Part shown: positions 45,756 to 55,447 of the stretch, in pieces
How positions within the stretch are numbered: the stretch's first letter is position 1
Layout of the letters: every line of letters starts with the position of its first letter
Source of the DNA: Roseinatronobacter alkalisoli
Lineage (GTDB): Bacteria; Pseudomonadota; Alphaproteobacteria; Rhodobacterales; Rhodobacteraceae
Direction: 5' to 3'
NCBI RefSeq assembly: GCF_028745735.1
Contig: NZ_JAQZSM010000008.1
Span: 62,001 to 126,000 of the forward strand
DNA: 64,000 bases
Translations under genes and position numbers: made by a program
Notes under the pieces: generated by a model
Seen by the model: only the letters and a program-made list of their open reading frames with translations
Database searches by the model: none
What the model was told of the DNA's origin: nothing

Positions 45756-47165
45756 ATGACTGAACTGACTGCCCCGCCATCCATGCGGTTTGTTGCCCAG
45801 AGCGGGCGCACCGTTCCCTTGCATCTGGTTACGGCTGACGGGCTGGCAGCATGGACTGAAATGCAGCCCCGGCGCATGCGCGCTTGGCTGGAGGCAACGG
45901 GTTTTGCCGCGCGTGTCGGGACAGTGGCCCTTGTTCCGGATCCGGACGGGGGGCTTGCTGCGGCGGCTGTCGGGCTTGGTTCCGACATTGACCGCCAGCG
46001 CACGCGCTTCAATCTTGGGGGGGCGCGCGCCAGATTGCCTGCCGCGACATTCCACCTGGAACATGCGTTGCCACAGGCAGCACTTGATGAAGAATTGCTT
46101 GGCTGGTTGCTGGCGGGCTACAGGTTTGACCGTTTCCGCCGCCCCGACGCACGCCCGCTGGCAGACCTGATCGCGCCGGATGGGGTGGATGTTGCACGTC
46201 TGGAAGCCATTGCCGCAGGCGAAGCGCTGACCCGCGACCTGATCAACACACCCGCATCCCATATGGGGCCAGAGGAACTGGAAGGCGCTGTTGTCGGGCT
46301 GGCAAACAGATTTGGCGCAGCGGTTTCGGTGATCTATGGTGACGATCTGCTATATCACAACTTTCCGTTGGTGCATGCCGTCGGGCGCGCATCGGACCGC
46401 AGCCCACGTTTGGTGGATATGCGCTGGGGCAAGGCTGGCCCGCTGCTTACGCTTGTCGGCAAGGGCGTGTGCTTTGATACCGGCGGGCTGAACCTGAAAC
46501 CCGGCGCGTCCATGGGCCTGATGAAAAAGGACATGGGCGGCGCGGCGACAGTGATCGGCCTTGCACATATGATCATGGCGCAGGGTTGGCCGGTCCGGTT
46601 GCGTGTCATCATCCCGGCTGTCGAAAATTCCGTTTCGGGCAATGCCATGCGACCAGGCGATATCCTGTTGTCACGCAAGGGCCTGAGCATCGAAATCAAC
46701 AACACCGATGCCGAAGGGCGGCTGGTTCTGGCTGATGCCCTTGCGCTCGCGGATGAGGAGCCGCCGGACCTGATGGTGTGCATGGCCACGCTGACCGGGG
46801 CCGCCCGGGTCGCGGTCGGCCCCGATATTGCCCCCTTCTTCACCCGGGACCGCGCGCTAAGCGATGCCTTGATGAAAGCGGGCGATGCAGTGCGTGACCC
46901 GGTCTGGCCGCTGCCGCTACATTCCGGATATGAAACCAATATCCAGCCGGCTATTGCCGATCTGGACAATGCGCCAGCTGGCGGCATGGCGGGCGCAATC
47001 ACCGCCGCGTTGTTTCTGCACAGGTTTGTCGAGAACACGCCGCGCTTCGTGCATTTCGACATTTACGGGCATCAGCCCAGTGCGGCCCCGGCGCGGCCCA
47101 AGGGCGGGGTGGGGCAGGCTGCGCGGGCGTTGTTTGACGCGCTGCCCGCCGCGCTTGCGCTGTGA
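45756..47165 (+). CDS. Leucyl aminopeptidase family protein (M17)
   Basis: Dinuclear zinc/manganese aminopeptidase of 469 residues that removes N-terminal residues from peptides. Signature motifs: LVGKGVCFDTGGLNLKPGASMGLMKKDMGGAATVIG (active-site Lys and metal Asp), IPAVENSVSGNAMRPGDIL and the M17 hallmark EINNTDAEGRLVLADAL with metal ligands Asp and Glu. The N-terminal domain is divergent, as in the PepB-like alphaproteobacterial group. Its stop overlaps the GTG start of the NlpC/P60 gene, and the pair is likely one operon for peptide or cell-wall peptide turnover. Confidence 0.92.
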   Translation: MTELTAPPSMRFVAQSGRTVPLHLVTADGLAAWTEMQPRRMRAWLEATGFAARVGTVALVPDPDGGLAAAAVGLGSDIDRQRTRFNLGGARARLPAATFHLEHALPQAALDEELLGWLLAGYRFDRFRRPDARPLADLIAPDGVDVARLEAIAAGEALTRDLINTPASHMGPEELEGAVVGLANRFGAAVSVIYGDDLLYHNFPLVHAVGRASDRSPRLVDMRWGKAGPLLTLVGKGVCFDTGGLNLKPGASMGLMKKDMGGAATVIGLAHMIMAQGWPVRLRVIIPAVENSVSGNAMRPGDILLSRKGLSIEINNTDAEGRLVLADALALADEEPPDLMVCMATLTGAARVAVGPDIAPFFTRDRALSDALMKAGDAVRDPVWPLPLHSGYETNIQPAIADLDNAPAGGMAGAITAALFLHRFVENTPRFVHFDIYGHQPSAAPARPKGGVGQAARALFDALPAALAL

Positions 47166-47995
47166 GCGATCCGCGCCTGACCCCGTTCAGCGGGCGCGTC
47201 GCGCTGGACGTGTTGCGCCCCGTGATGGACGCACCGCAATTTACCAGCGGGACGCCAATGCGTGTGGGTGCGGCAGTGGCGGACCTGCTGCGCCACCCTG
47301 ACGGGCCGCGCGACAGGCAGGTTCTGCGGGGCGCGGCCCTGACCCTGATTGACCAGCGCGACGGGTATTCCTTCGTGCAGTTGCAGGCCGACGGGTATTG
47401 CGGCTGGTTGCGCGACACGGCAATGGCGGCCGATCACGCCGTCACGCACCGGGTTTGTGTGCGTGCGACCCATCTGTATTCCCGCCCGGACCTGAAAAGC
47501 CCCGAACTTGGCTGGCTGTCACTGAACACGCAGCTTCTGGTGACCGAGGGCGAGGGGCAATTCCTGCGCGCGCAGTGCGGGGGGTGGGTGCCGGTGCAGC
47601 ATGTGGTCCTTGTGGACCGGCCCGCCCCTGATCCTGTCGCGGTGGCGGAAATGCTGCTGGGCACGCCCTATTTATGGGGCGGAAATTCCAGCCATGGCAT
47701 TGATTGTTCGGGCCTTGTGCAACTGGCCTTGCAGGCCTGCAACATGCGCTGCCCTGCGGATAGTGACCTTCAGGCGCAGGCATTTGGTCCAGCCCTGCCA
47801 GCAGGCACTGCGCCCCGGCGTGGCGATCTGTTGTTCTGGCGCGGGCATGTGGCGTTTATCCGCGATGCTGACACGATCCTGCATGCCAATGCCCATACCA
47901 TGTCCGTTGCGCTTGAGGGGCTTCGTGCGGCCATGACCCGTATCGCAGCGGAGGCCGCTTTCATCGCCCATATCCGGCCGACCCCGGCAGGGTGA
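47162..47995 (+). CDS. NlpC/P60-family cysteine peptidase with SH3-like domains
   Basis: Cell-wall-type gamma-D-glutamyl peptidase of 277 residues. The first 150 residues hold two SH3-like segments (VLRGAALTLIDQRDGYSFVQLQADGYCGWL and THLYSRPDLKSPELGWLSLNTQLLVTEGEGQFLRAQCGGWVP). The catalytic domain then has LGTPYLWGGNSSHGIDCSGLVQLAL with Cys182, GDLLFWRGHVAFI with His229, and HANAHT with His241. No signal peptide is visible, so it may act on recycled murein peptides in the cytoplasm, which fits coupling to a leucyl aminopeptidase. It starts at GTG 47162, inside the preceding stop (GTGA). Confidence 0.9.
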   Translation: MSDPRLTPFSGRVALDVLRPVMDAPQFTSGTPMRVGAAVADLLRHPDGPRDRQVLRGAALTLIDQRDGYSFVQLQADGYCGWLRDTAMAADHAVTHRVCVRATHLYSRPDLKSPELGWLSLNTQLLVTEGEGQFLRAQCGGWVPVQHVVLVDRPAPDPVAVAEMLLGTPYLWGGNSSHGIDCSGLVQLALQACNMRCPADSDLQAQAFGPALPAGTAPRRGDLLFWRGHVAFIRDADTILHANAHTMSVALEGLRAAMTRIAAEAAFIAHIRPTPAG

Positions 47996-48034
47996 TGAGA
48001 TTGGCCTGAATCACCTGTTTGCCGGGTGATTTCC

Positions 48035-48302
48035 GGCCTGAAGGGGCATTGGGAATGCCAAAAGCGTGGAGCAAAGGCCGCAGGGTTTGAAGGGACCGTC
48101 GCGCCAGTGGCGCGGCGAAAGCCCGGAAAACGCGCTATCGGCGGGCCGTACCGCGGCCTGCCGGTTTTGCTGGCGTCAGTCCAAGCCTTGAAAGCCGGAG
48201 TATGCCGCCTGCATAAAGTGAACTTCTACTACGTGGGACCGGCAGACCCCGGCCCGCCGATAGCGCGGGCTACAACCAAGCCCCCAACGTCCCCTTCAGG
48301 CC
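48035..48302 (+). repeat. MITE-like intergenic element, copy 2, with 12-bp terminal inverted repeats
   Basis: This 268-base element starts GGCCTGAAGGGG (48035-48046) and ends with its exact complement CCCCTTCAGGCC (48291-48302). An internal 17-base perfect inverted pair, CGCGCTATCGGCGGGCC (48131-48147) with GGCCCGCCGATAGCGCG (48251-48267), and a nested CTGCCGGT/ACCGGCAG pair (48158-48165 with 48238-48245) give a long stem-loop. It matches a shorter copy at 25470-25645 in the same orientation. There is no coding potential and no clear target duplication. It lies between convergent genes. Confidence 0.75.
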
Positions 48303-48372
48303 AATATTCAACCAGCCTTGGGCTGTAATCAGACATCATCCCGCCTGCCCCCGACACCCGGCAATGTATATT

Positions 48373-48406
48373 AAAACGGCGCAAGGACATTTCCTTGCGC
48401 CGTTTT
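48373..48406. terminator. Bidirectional intrinsic terminator
   Basis: A 15-bp perfect stem (AAAACGGCGCAAGGA with its complement) around the loop CATT, with T4/A4 at either end, sits 22 bases past the gltB stop. It would end gltB on the minus strand and anything reading in from the NlpC/P60 gene on the plus strand. Confidence 0.85.
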
Positions 48407-48427
48407 GATTCAGGAAGGTGCGGCGGG

Positions 48428-51400
48428 TTACTCCGCCGGGACAGCATCCGCTTCATAGCTGAGCGGCTGGGTAAGGTGAATCAGCATTTCCCTGGGGCAA
48501 ACCTGCAGGAAATTCGCCCGCTCGCTGTCCCAGTTGCGCAGGATTTCCAGCGCACGCTGCGATTCGGTTTCCTTGGCATGCATCTCGATCAGGCCTTTCA
48601 ACTGATCTTCCCAATGGTCAACGGTGACCGGACAGGTGACCAGCGATTCCATATTGATCAGGTCTGTCGCCATCCCGTCGGGGTCATACAGATACGCCAT
48701 ACCGCCGGTCATGCCTGCGCCGAAGTTCGCGCCAATGCTGCCAAGGATGACGGCGACCCCGCCGGTCATGTATTCGCACCCGTTCGACCCGCAGCCTTCG
48801 ATCACGACCTTCGCGCCGGAATTGCGCACCGCGAAACGTTCGCCCGCGCGCCCCGCCGCGAACAGATAGCCATCTGTTGCGCCATACAACACCGTATTGC
48901 CGATGATGGTGTTGTCATGCGCGATCAGGGGCGATGACATGCGCGGACGCACAACCACCATACCACCGGACAACCCCTTGCCGACATAATCATTGGCATC
49001 GCCGAACACTTCAATCTTCAGGCCCGGTGCGGCAAATGCCCCCAGCGACTGGCCCGCACTGCCCGCCAGTTTGACGGTCAGGTGGTCGGGTTGCAGATTA
49101 TTGCGCATGCCGAACCGCTTGACGATATGGCTGGATGCGCGTGTGCCGACAGTGCGGTGGGTGTTTTCCACAGCATAGGACAATTGCATCTTCTCGCCAT
49201 CTTCAAAGAAGCGCGCGGCATCGCGGATGATTTCGGCATCCAGCGTGTCGGGCACAGCGTTGCGCGGTTTGTCGCGGTCATAGCGAATATGCTCGGACCC
49301 GTCGACCGTCAGCAACAGCGGGTTCAGGTCCAGATCATCCAGATGCGCCGCACCACGGCTGACCTGGGCCAGCAGATCGGCCCGGCCGATGACTTCATCC
49401 ATGGACCGCGCACCGATGCTGGCCAATATCTCGCGCACTTCCTGCGCGTAGAAGGTGATCAGGTTCACCACCTTGTCGGCATTGCCGGTGAATTTGGCGC
49501 GCAGGCGTTCATCCTGTGTGCAGACACCCACAGGGCAGGTATTCGACTGGCACTGGCGCACCATGATGCAGCCCATGGCAATCAGCGCCGCAGTGCCGAT
49601 GCCGTATTCCTCGGCCCCCATCATTGCCGCCATGACAATATCGCGCCCGGTGCGCAGCCCGCCATCCGTGCGCAGGGTTACACGTTCGCGAAGCTTGTTC
49701 ATAGCCAGCACCTGATGCGCTTCGGTCAGGCCCATTTCCCACGGCAGACCCGCATATTTGATTGACGTTGCCGGGCTGGCCCCGGTGCCGCCGTTATGGC
49801 CCGAAATCAGGATGATATCTGCCTTGGCCTTGGCCACACCGGCCGCAATTGTGCCAACGCCCGATGACGCCACCAGCTTGACCGTGACTTTCACGCGCGG
49901 GTTGATCTGCTTCAGGTCGTAGATCAGCTGCGCCAGATCTTCGATCGAATAGATGTCGTGATGGGGGGGCGGTGAAATCAGCGTCACACCGGGGGTCGAA
50001 TGGCGCAGGCGTGCGATCAGCTTGGTCACTTTCATGCCCGGAAGCTGGCCACCTTCGCCGGGTTTCGCACCCTGGGCTACCTTGATTTCCAGTTCTTCGC
50101 AGGCGTTCAGGTATTCTGCCGTCACGCCAAACCGGCCAGACGCCACCTGCTTGATCTTCGCGCAGGGGTTGTCGCCATTGGGTAGCGGGTGTGCATGGGC
50201 GGGATCTTCGCCGCCCTCGCCACTGTCGGACTTCGCGCCGATGCGGTTCATGGCGATGTTCAGCGTCATATGCGCTTCGGGGCTAAGCGCCCCAAGTGAC
50301 ATGCCGGGGGTGACAAAACGCTTGCGGATCGCTGTGATGCTTTCCACTTCTTCAATTGGAATGGCCTTGCCCAGCGATTTGATGTCCAGAAGATCGCGCA
50401 GATGAATCGGCGGATTGGCCTGCATGGCTGTGCTATACTGTTTCCACAACGCATAGCTGGACTGGTTGCAGGCCTGTTGCAGCAGATGCATTGTCTGCGC
50501 TTCCCAGGCATGTTTTTCGCCAGTGCGGCGTGATTTGTAGAACCCGCCGATAGGCATAACATCCTGCCCGTCACGCCAACCCTTGGCATGGACTTCTTCC
50601 AGTTTCATCTGGATACCGTGCAGACCAATGCCGGAAATGCGGCTGTGCATGCCGGGGAAATATTCCGCGCACAGCGCGCGCGACAGGCCCACAGCTTCAA
50701 AGTTCAGACCGCCACGGTAGGAGGACATCACCGAAATGCCCATCTTGGACATGATTTTCAGAAGTCCTGCATCAATGGCAGCACGGTAGCGGCGCATTGC
50801 GGCAACAAGCGTGCCTTCGATCAGGCCACGGTCAATGCGGTCAGCAATTGTTTCCTGCGCCAGATAGGCGTTGACCGTGGTTGCGCCGCAGCCGATCAGC
50901 ACTGCGAAATAATGCGGATCGATGCATTCCGCCGACCGCACGTTCAGCGAACAGAATGTGCGCAGACCCTTGCGTGTCAGCCAGCCATGCACAGCGCTGG
51001 TTGCAAGGATGATCGGCATCGCAACCTTGTCCGGCCCCTGATGTTCGTCGGTCAGGACCAGATGGCCTGCGCCCGAACGTACCGCATCTTCGGCTTCGGC
51101 GCGGATACGTTCCAACCCGTCGCGCAGCGCATCTTCGCCCGCGTCAACAGGGAAGGTGCAATCGATGAAGGCGACCTGATCGCCGAATTCGCGCACCATT
51201 TCGTCGAATTCGCCATTGGCAACAAACGGGCTTTCCAGAACCAGAATTTCGGTCTGGCTGCTGTCTTCATCCAGCACATTGCGCAGGTTCCCGAAGCGCG
51301 TATTCAATGACATGACGCGGAATTCGCGCAGACTGTCGATGGCGGGGTTCGTAACCTGGCTGAAGTTCTGGCGGAAGTAATGCGACAGCGGGCGATAGAT

Positions 51401-52966
51401 TTCGCTGAGCACGGCAGACGGCGTGTCATCGCCCATGGACGCAATCATTTCCTTGCCGTCTTCGGCCATGGGCGCCAGAACCTGTTCCACCTCTTCAATG
51501 GTGTAGCCCGCCGCGACCTGACGCTTGCGTAGTTCTGCCGTATCCAGCTTGCGGTGTTCCGGCACATCGCGCAGCTTGTCATTCAGATCGACAATCTTGT
51601 CGTTCCAGTCGCCGAACGGTTGCGCCTGTGCCAGTTTATCCTTGATTTCGGTGTCGTGATACAGCTTGCCTTCGGTCATATCGACCGCGATCATCTGGCC
51701 CGGACCAAGCGCGCCTTTTTCACGGACGCTCAGTTCGTCGACGACCACCATGCCAGCTTCTGATCCTGCGATAAGCAAGCCGTCACCTGTTACCACATAG
51801 CGCATGGGGCGCAGCCCGTTGCGGTCCAGACCCGCGCAGACCCAGCGCCCGTCGGTCATTGCCAACGCGGCAGGGCCGTCCCAGGGTTCCATGACCGAAT
51901 TGCAGTAGGAATACATGTCCCGCCAAGCCTTGGGCATTTCCACGGCCTGTTTGGACCATGCTTCGGGGACCAGCATCGTCTTGGCCATCGGCGCGCTGCG
52001 GCCTGCGCGTACCAGCACCTCGAACACGGAATCCAGCGCCGCCGAATCAGACCCGCCTGATGCGACAATCGGCTTGATGTCATCGGCCATTTCGCCAAAT
52101 GCCGCCGACGCCATCCGGATCTCATGGCTTTTCAGCCAGTTCAGGTTGCCCTTCAGCGTGTTGATTTCGCCGTTATGCGCCAGCATGCGGAATGGCTGGG
52201 CCAACCACCATTGCGGGAAAGTATTGGTCGAATAACGCTGATGATAGATGGCAAAGGCTGATTCAAAGCGCTCATCCTTCAGGTCGGGATAGAATTCGGC
52301 CACCTGTTCGGCCAGCATCATCCCCTTGTAGATGATCGACCGGCACGACAGCGAGCAGATATAGAAACCCGCGATGCCCGCTGCGGTGATTGCTTTTTCG
52401 ATCCGCCGACGAATGACATAGAGTTCGCGTTCAAACGTTTCTTCGTCCGTTCCTTTGGCGTTGCGGATCAGGATCTGTTCAATCTCTGGCCGTGTTGCAT
52501 TTGCCTTTTCGCCCAGCACACTGACCGTCACCGGCACATGCCGCCAGCCATAGATAGCATAGCCCATGCGCAGAACTTCGGATTCAACGATGGTGCGCGA
52601 GCGTTCCTGCGCGGCAAAATCGGTGCGTGGCAGGAAAACCTGACCCACAGCCACCAACTGGTCCACCAATGGTTCATGGCCAGTGCGGCGGATCTTGTCA
52701 TAGAAGAAGCTGACGGGGATCTGCACATGAATGCCCGCACCATCACCTGTCTTGCCATCGGCATCAACAGCGCCGCGGTGCCAGATGGCTTTCAGCGCTT
52801 CGATACCGTTTTCGACCACCTTGCGCGACGGTTTACCGTCCAGTGACACGACCAATCCCACGCCGCAGGACGAATGTTCGTCTTCGGGTTTGTACAGGCC
52901 ATGTTCAGCGACAAAGGCACGGTGGGCTTCTTCACGGGCGGCCCAAGCGTCATCATATTGCGTCAT
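48428..52966 (-). CDS. gltB: Glutamate synthase (NADPH) large subunit
   Basis: Alpha chain of glutamate synthase, 1512 residues, which makes two glutamates from glutamine and 2-oxoglutarate. The class II glutaminase nucleophile is Cys34 in EDEHSSCGVGLVV, exposed after removal of a 33-residue propeptide. The FMN/2-oxoglutarate synthase domain has VKLVASSGVGTIAAGVAKAKADIILISGHNGGTGASP, and the 3Fe-4S cluster cysteines are in GCIMVRQCQSNTCPVGVCTQD. The C-terminal GXGXG domain includes VVIEGCGSNGCEYMTGGVAVILG. AAGGAA precedes the ATG. It is downstream of gltD in the same operon (gap 26 bases), the reverse of the E. coli order. Confidence 0.97.
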   Translation of the reverse strand: MTQYDDAWAAREEAHRAFVAEHGLYKPEDEHSSCGVGLVVSLDGKPSRKVVENGIEALKAIWHRGAVDADGKTGDGAGIHVQIPVSFFYDKIRRTGHEPLVDQLVAVGQVFLPRTDFAAQERSRTIVESEVLRMGYAIYGWRHVPVTVSVLGEKANATRPEIEQILIRNAKGTDEETFERELYVIRRRIEKAITAAGIAGFYICSLSCRSIIYKGMMLAEQVAEFYPDLKDERFESAFAIYHQRYSTNTFPQWWLAQPFRMLAHNGEINTLKGNLNWLKSHEIRMASAAFGEMADDIKPIVASGGSDSAALDSVFEVLVRAGRSAPMAKTMLVPEAWSKQAVEMPKAWRDMYSYCNSVMEPWDGPAALAMTDGRWVCAGLDRNGLRPMRYVVTGDGLLIAGSEAGMVVVDELSVREKGALGPGQMIAVDMTEGKLYHDTEIKDKLAQAQPFGDWNDKIVDLNDKLRDVPEHRKLDTAELRKRQVAAGYTIEEVEQVLAPMAEDGKEMIASMGDDTPSAVLSEIYRPLSHYFRQNFSQVTNPAIDSLREFRVMSLNTRFGNLRNVLDEDSSQTEILVLESPFVANGEFDEMVREFGDQVAFIDCTFPVDAGEDALRDGLERIRAEAEDAVRSGAGHLVLTDEHQGPDKVAMPIILATSAVHGWLTRKGLRTFCSLNVRSAECIDPHYFAVLIGCGATTVNAYLAQETIADRIDRGLIEGTLVAAMRRYRAAIDAGLLKIMSKMGISVMSSYRGGLNFEAVGLSRALCAEYFPGMHSRISGIGLHGIQMKLEEVHAKGWRDGQDVMPIGGFYKSRRTGEKHAWEAQTMHLLQQACNQSSYALWKQYSTAMQANPPIHLRDLLDIKSLGKAIPIEEVESITAIRKRFVTPGMSLGALSPEAHMTLNIAMNRIGAKSDSGEGGEDPAHAHPLPNGDNPCAKIKQVASGRFGVTAEYLNACEELEIKVAQGAKPGEGGQLPGMKVTKLIARLRHSTPGVTLISPPPHHDIYSIEDLAQLIYDLKQINPRVKVTVKLVASSGVGTIAAGVAKAKADIILISGHNGGTGASPATSIKYAGLPWEMGLTEAHQVLAMNKLRERVTLRTDGGLRTGRDIVMAAMMGAEEYGIGTAALIAMGCIMVRQCQSNTCPVGVCTQDERLRAKFTGNADKVVNLITFYAQEVREILASIGARSMDEVIGRADLLAQVSRGAAHLDDLDLNPLLLTVDGSEHIRYDRDKPRNAVPDTLDAEIIRDAARFFEDGEKMQLSYAVENTHRTVGTRASSHIVKRFGMRNNLQPDHLTVKLAGSAGQSLGAFAAPGLKIEVFGDANDYVGKGLSGGMVVVRPRMSSPLIAHDNTIIGNTVLYGATDGYLFAAGRAGERFAVRNSGAKVVIEGCGSNGCEYMTGGVAVILGSIGANFGAGMTGGMAYLYDPDGMATDLINMESLVTCPVTVDHWEDQLKGLIEMHAKETESQRALEILRNWDSERANFLQVCPREMLIHLTQPLSYEADAVPAE

Positions 52967-52992
52967 GTCGGGTTCCTTCGACCGGAATTGGA

Positions 52993-54435
52993 TTATTCGG
53001 CAGCGACCTGTGCGGGTGCCGAAAGATAATTCAGAATGGATTGCGCAGCTTCGCGCCCGTCACGAATGGCCCAGACCACCAGACTGGCCCCACGCACGAT
53101 GTCCCCAACCGCCCAGACACCGGGCATGTCGGTTTCATGCGTGTTGAATTTCGCGCGAACGGTGCCCCAGCGGGTCACCGGCAATTCGGGCACACCCCAA
53201 AGCGTTGGCAGGTCTTCCGCTTCAAAACCCAGCGCCATGATCGCCATGTCGGCGTCTTCGGTATAATCCGCCCCGTCGATGACTTCCGGTGATCGGCGGC
53301 CAGACGCATCGGGCTGGCCCAGACGCATTTTCTGCACCCGGACACCCGTCACGCTGCCATCATCGCCGGTAACAAAACCAGCGGGTGCGGCCAGCCAGAC
53401 GAATTCGACACCTTCTTCTTCGGCATTCTGGGTTTCACGGCGCGAGCCGGGCATGTTTTCGCGGTCGCGGCGATACAGGCATTTGACCGAAGTCGCGCCT
53501 TGCCGGATGGCTGTGCGCACACAATCCATTGCAGTGTCCCCGCCGCCAATAACGACCACGCGCTTGCCGCGCGCATCCAGCACACCCGAATCGAATTCGG
53601 CCACATCGTCACCGAAGCTTTTGCGGTTTGACGCGGTCAGGTAATCCAGTGCCTTCATCACGCCTGTCGCGCCCGCATTGGGCGCATTCAGATCACGGGC
53701 CTTGTAGACACCGGTTGCGATAAGCACCGCATCATGCTTGCCACGGATCGCATCAAAGCTGATATCATCGCCGACATTGCAGTTCAGGACGAATTCGACG
53801 CCGCCCTGTTCCAGTTGTTCAATCCGGCGCATGACGATGGGCTTTTCCAGCTTGAAACCCGGAATGCCATAGGTCATCAGGCCGCCTGCGCGGTCATAGC
53901 GGTCATAGACTGTCACTTGCACGCCGGCACGGCGCAGCACATCTGCCGCCGCCAGCCCGCCGGGACCAGCGCCGATAACTGCCACAGATTCCGGCCGTTC
54001 GGTGGTAGGGGTGACGGGCTTGACCCAGCCTTCCTGCCAGGCCGTGTCGGTGATGTATTTTTCAACTGACCCGATGGTGACAGTCCCGTGCCCGGATTGT
54101 TCGATCACGCAATTGCCTTCGCACAGGCGATCCTGCGGACAGATGCGCCCACAGATTTCAGGGAAGGTATTGGTGGACTGACTTATGTCATAGGCTTCCT
54201 GCAGGCGTCCCTGGGCCGTCAACATCAGCCAGTCGGGGATGTTGTTGTGCAGCGGGCAGTGCGTTTGGCAATAGGGTACGCCACATTGGCTGCAACGCCC
54301 GGCTTGCTCGGCCGCTTTCTCTGCGGCAAATTCGCGGTAGATTTCGTCGAAATCCTCGGTCCGCAAGTCCGCGGGGCGCTTTTGGGGCATTTCCCGCTCG
54401 ACTGTCACGAAACGGAGCATTTGCTGCTTGGGCAT
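52993..54435 (-). CDS. gltD: Glutamate synthase small subunit
   Basis: Beta chain of glutamate synthase, 480 residues, which passes electrons from NADPH through FAD and Fe-S centres to GltB. The N-terminal Cys-rich Fe-S region has AGRCSQCGVPYCQTHCPLHNNIPDW and ICGRICPQDRLCEGNCVIE. The FAD motif is VAVIGAGPGGLAAADVLRRAG and the NADPH motif is VVVIGGGDTAMDCVRTAIRQGA. The C-terminal MALGFEAEDLPTLWGVPELP...GVWAVGDIVRGASLVVWAIRDGREAA binds FAD. ATG 54435 is preceded by GGAGG with 7 bases spacing; the longer frame to 54486 lacks a ribosome-binding site. Confidence 0.96.
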   Translation of the reverse strand: MPKQQMLRFVTVEREMPQKRPADLRTEDFDEIYREFAAEKAAEQAGRCSQCGVPYCQTHCPLHNNIPDWLMLTAQGRLQEAYDISQSTNTFPEICGRICPQDRLCEGNCVIEQSGHGTVTIGSVEKYITDTAWQEGWVKPVTPTTERPESVAVIGAGPGGLAAADVLRRAGVQVTVYDRYDRAGGLMTYGIPGFKLEKPIVMRRIEQLEQGGVEFVLNCNVGDDISFDAIRGKHDAVLIATGVYKARDLNAPNAGATGVMKALDYLTASNRKSFGDDVAEFDSGVLDARGKRVVVIGGGDTAMDCVRTAIRQGATSVKCLYRRDRENMPGSRRETQNAEEEGVEFVWLAAPAGFVTGDDGSVTGVRVQKMRLGQPDASGRRSPEVIDGADYTEDADMAIMALGFEAEDLPTLWGVPELPVTRWGTVRAKFNTHETDMPGVWAVGDIVRGASLVVWAIRDGREAAQSILNYLSAPAQVAAE

Positions 54436-54492
54436 GGCTGATCCTCCAGAATTCTGAATATGTGTCTTATCCAAGGGGGAAACCAAAGAAAA

Positions 54493-54585
54493 GTCATAAC
54501 TACTGACCTAAATCAATTATTTTTTGCCCACGGGTGGAAAATTTTGCAGAATTATGTAATTATTATGTCATAACTACTGACCTAA
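54493..54585. promoter_or_regulatory. Two perfect 19-bp direct repeats in the gltD/uppP promoter region
   Basis: GTCATAACTACTGACCTAA occurs at 54493-54511 and again at 54567-54585, 74 bases apart (about seven helical turns). Each copy contains a short inverted pair GTCA-N7-TGAC, as expected for a dimeric regulator. The DNA between and around is very AT-rich compared with the rest of the window. The sites lie 58 bases upstream of gltD (-) and 59 bases upstream of uppP (+). The regulator is not known. Confidence 0.65.
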
Positions 54586-54643
54586 TAAGTGGGTTGCCTT
54601 CCCCGCAATGTGGAGTAGCTTGCCCAAAAACGCCGGGGACGTC

Positions 54644-55447
54644 ATGACATTCTTTCACCTTTTCCTGCTCGCCATGATTCAAGGGGTAACGGAATTTCTG
54701 CCGGTTTCGTCCTCCGGCCATCTGATTCTGTTGCCCGCATTGACATCACTGGATGATCAGGGGCTGGTCATTGATGTGGCGGTCCATGTCGGCACCCTGT
54801 TCGCGGTTTGCTGGTATTTCCGGGCCGATGTCGGGCTTGCGGTGCGTGGTGTTCCCCGGTTGCTGCGTGGGGATCTGCATGACAGGGGCGGGTTTCTGGC
54901 ATTCTGCCTTGCGGTTGCGACTGTGCCCGTCATCATACTGGGGCTGATCTTCAAGATCTTCGGCATCATGGACATGTTGCGCAGTGTCGCCGTGATCGGC
55001 TGGATGATGATTATTTTCGGCATCGTCCTGTATCTGACCGACAGGCTGGGCAAACAGACCCGCACGGCACAGGAATGGACGGTCAGACATGCCCTGATCC
55101 TCGGGCTTTGGCAGGCGATAGCGCTTATTCCCGGTGCATCGCGTTCGGGGATTGTCATTTCAGGGGCGCGGGCCCTGGGCTATTCCCGCCATGACGCCGC
55201 GAAACTGTCCATGCTGATGTCCATCCCCACGATCATCGCCTCTGGTACGCTTATGGGGCTGGATGTGGTGCGCATTGCGGATTGGCAGGCGGCAAAAGAT
55301 GGCGCAATCGCCGCCCTGATTTCCTTTTTTGCGGCCTGGGTGGCGTTGGTGTTCATGATGAAATTGCTGCGCACGGTCAGTTTCACGCCATATGTCATTT
55401 ACCGGCTGATCCTTGGCGCAATCCTTCTGGCCATCGCTTATGGCTGA
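54644..55447 (+). CDS. uppP: Undecaprenyl-diphosphatase
   Basis: Integral membrane phosphatase of 267 residues that recycles undecaprenyl pyrophosphate to the lipid carrier used for murein and polysaccharide assembly. The two BacA/UppP signatures are [26 protein letters not shown] near the N-terminus (Glu and Ser of the active site) and [37 protein letters not shown] in the second half (catalytic Arg). About eight hydrophobic segments. ATG 54644 has GGGGA 5-6 bases upstream; an in-frame ATG at 54608 is less likely. Its 3' end overlaps the oppositely oriented ubiG by 10 bases. Confidence 0.95.
   Translation: MTFFHLFLLAMIQGVTEFLPVSSSGHLILLPALTSLDDQGLVIDVAVHVGTLFAVCWYFRADVGLAVRGVPRLLRGDLHDRGGFLAFCLAVATVPVIILGLIFKIFGIMDMLRSVAVIGWMMIIFGIVLYLTDRLGKQTRTAQEWTVRHALILGLWQAIALIPGASRSGIVISGARALGYSRHDAAKLSMLMSIPTIIASGTLMGLDVVRIADWQAAKDGAIAALISFFAAWVALVFMMKLLRTVSFTPYVIYRLILGAILLAIAYG

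Noticed and set aside
48035-48302. CRISPR array or IS element
   Set aside because: There is no series of equally spaced direct repeats and no transposase frame; the pattern is inverted, fitting a MITE-like element.
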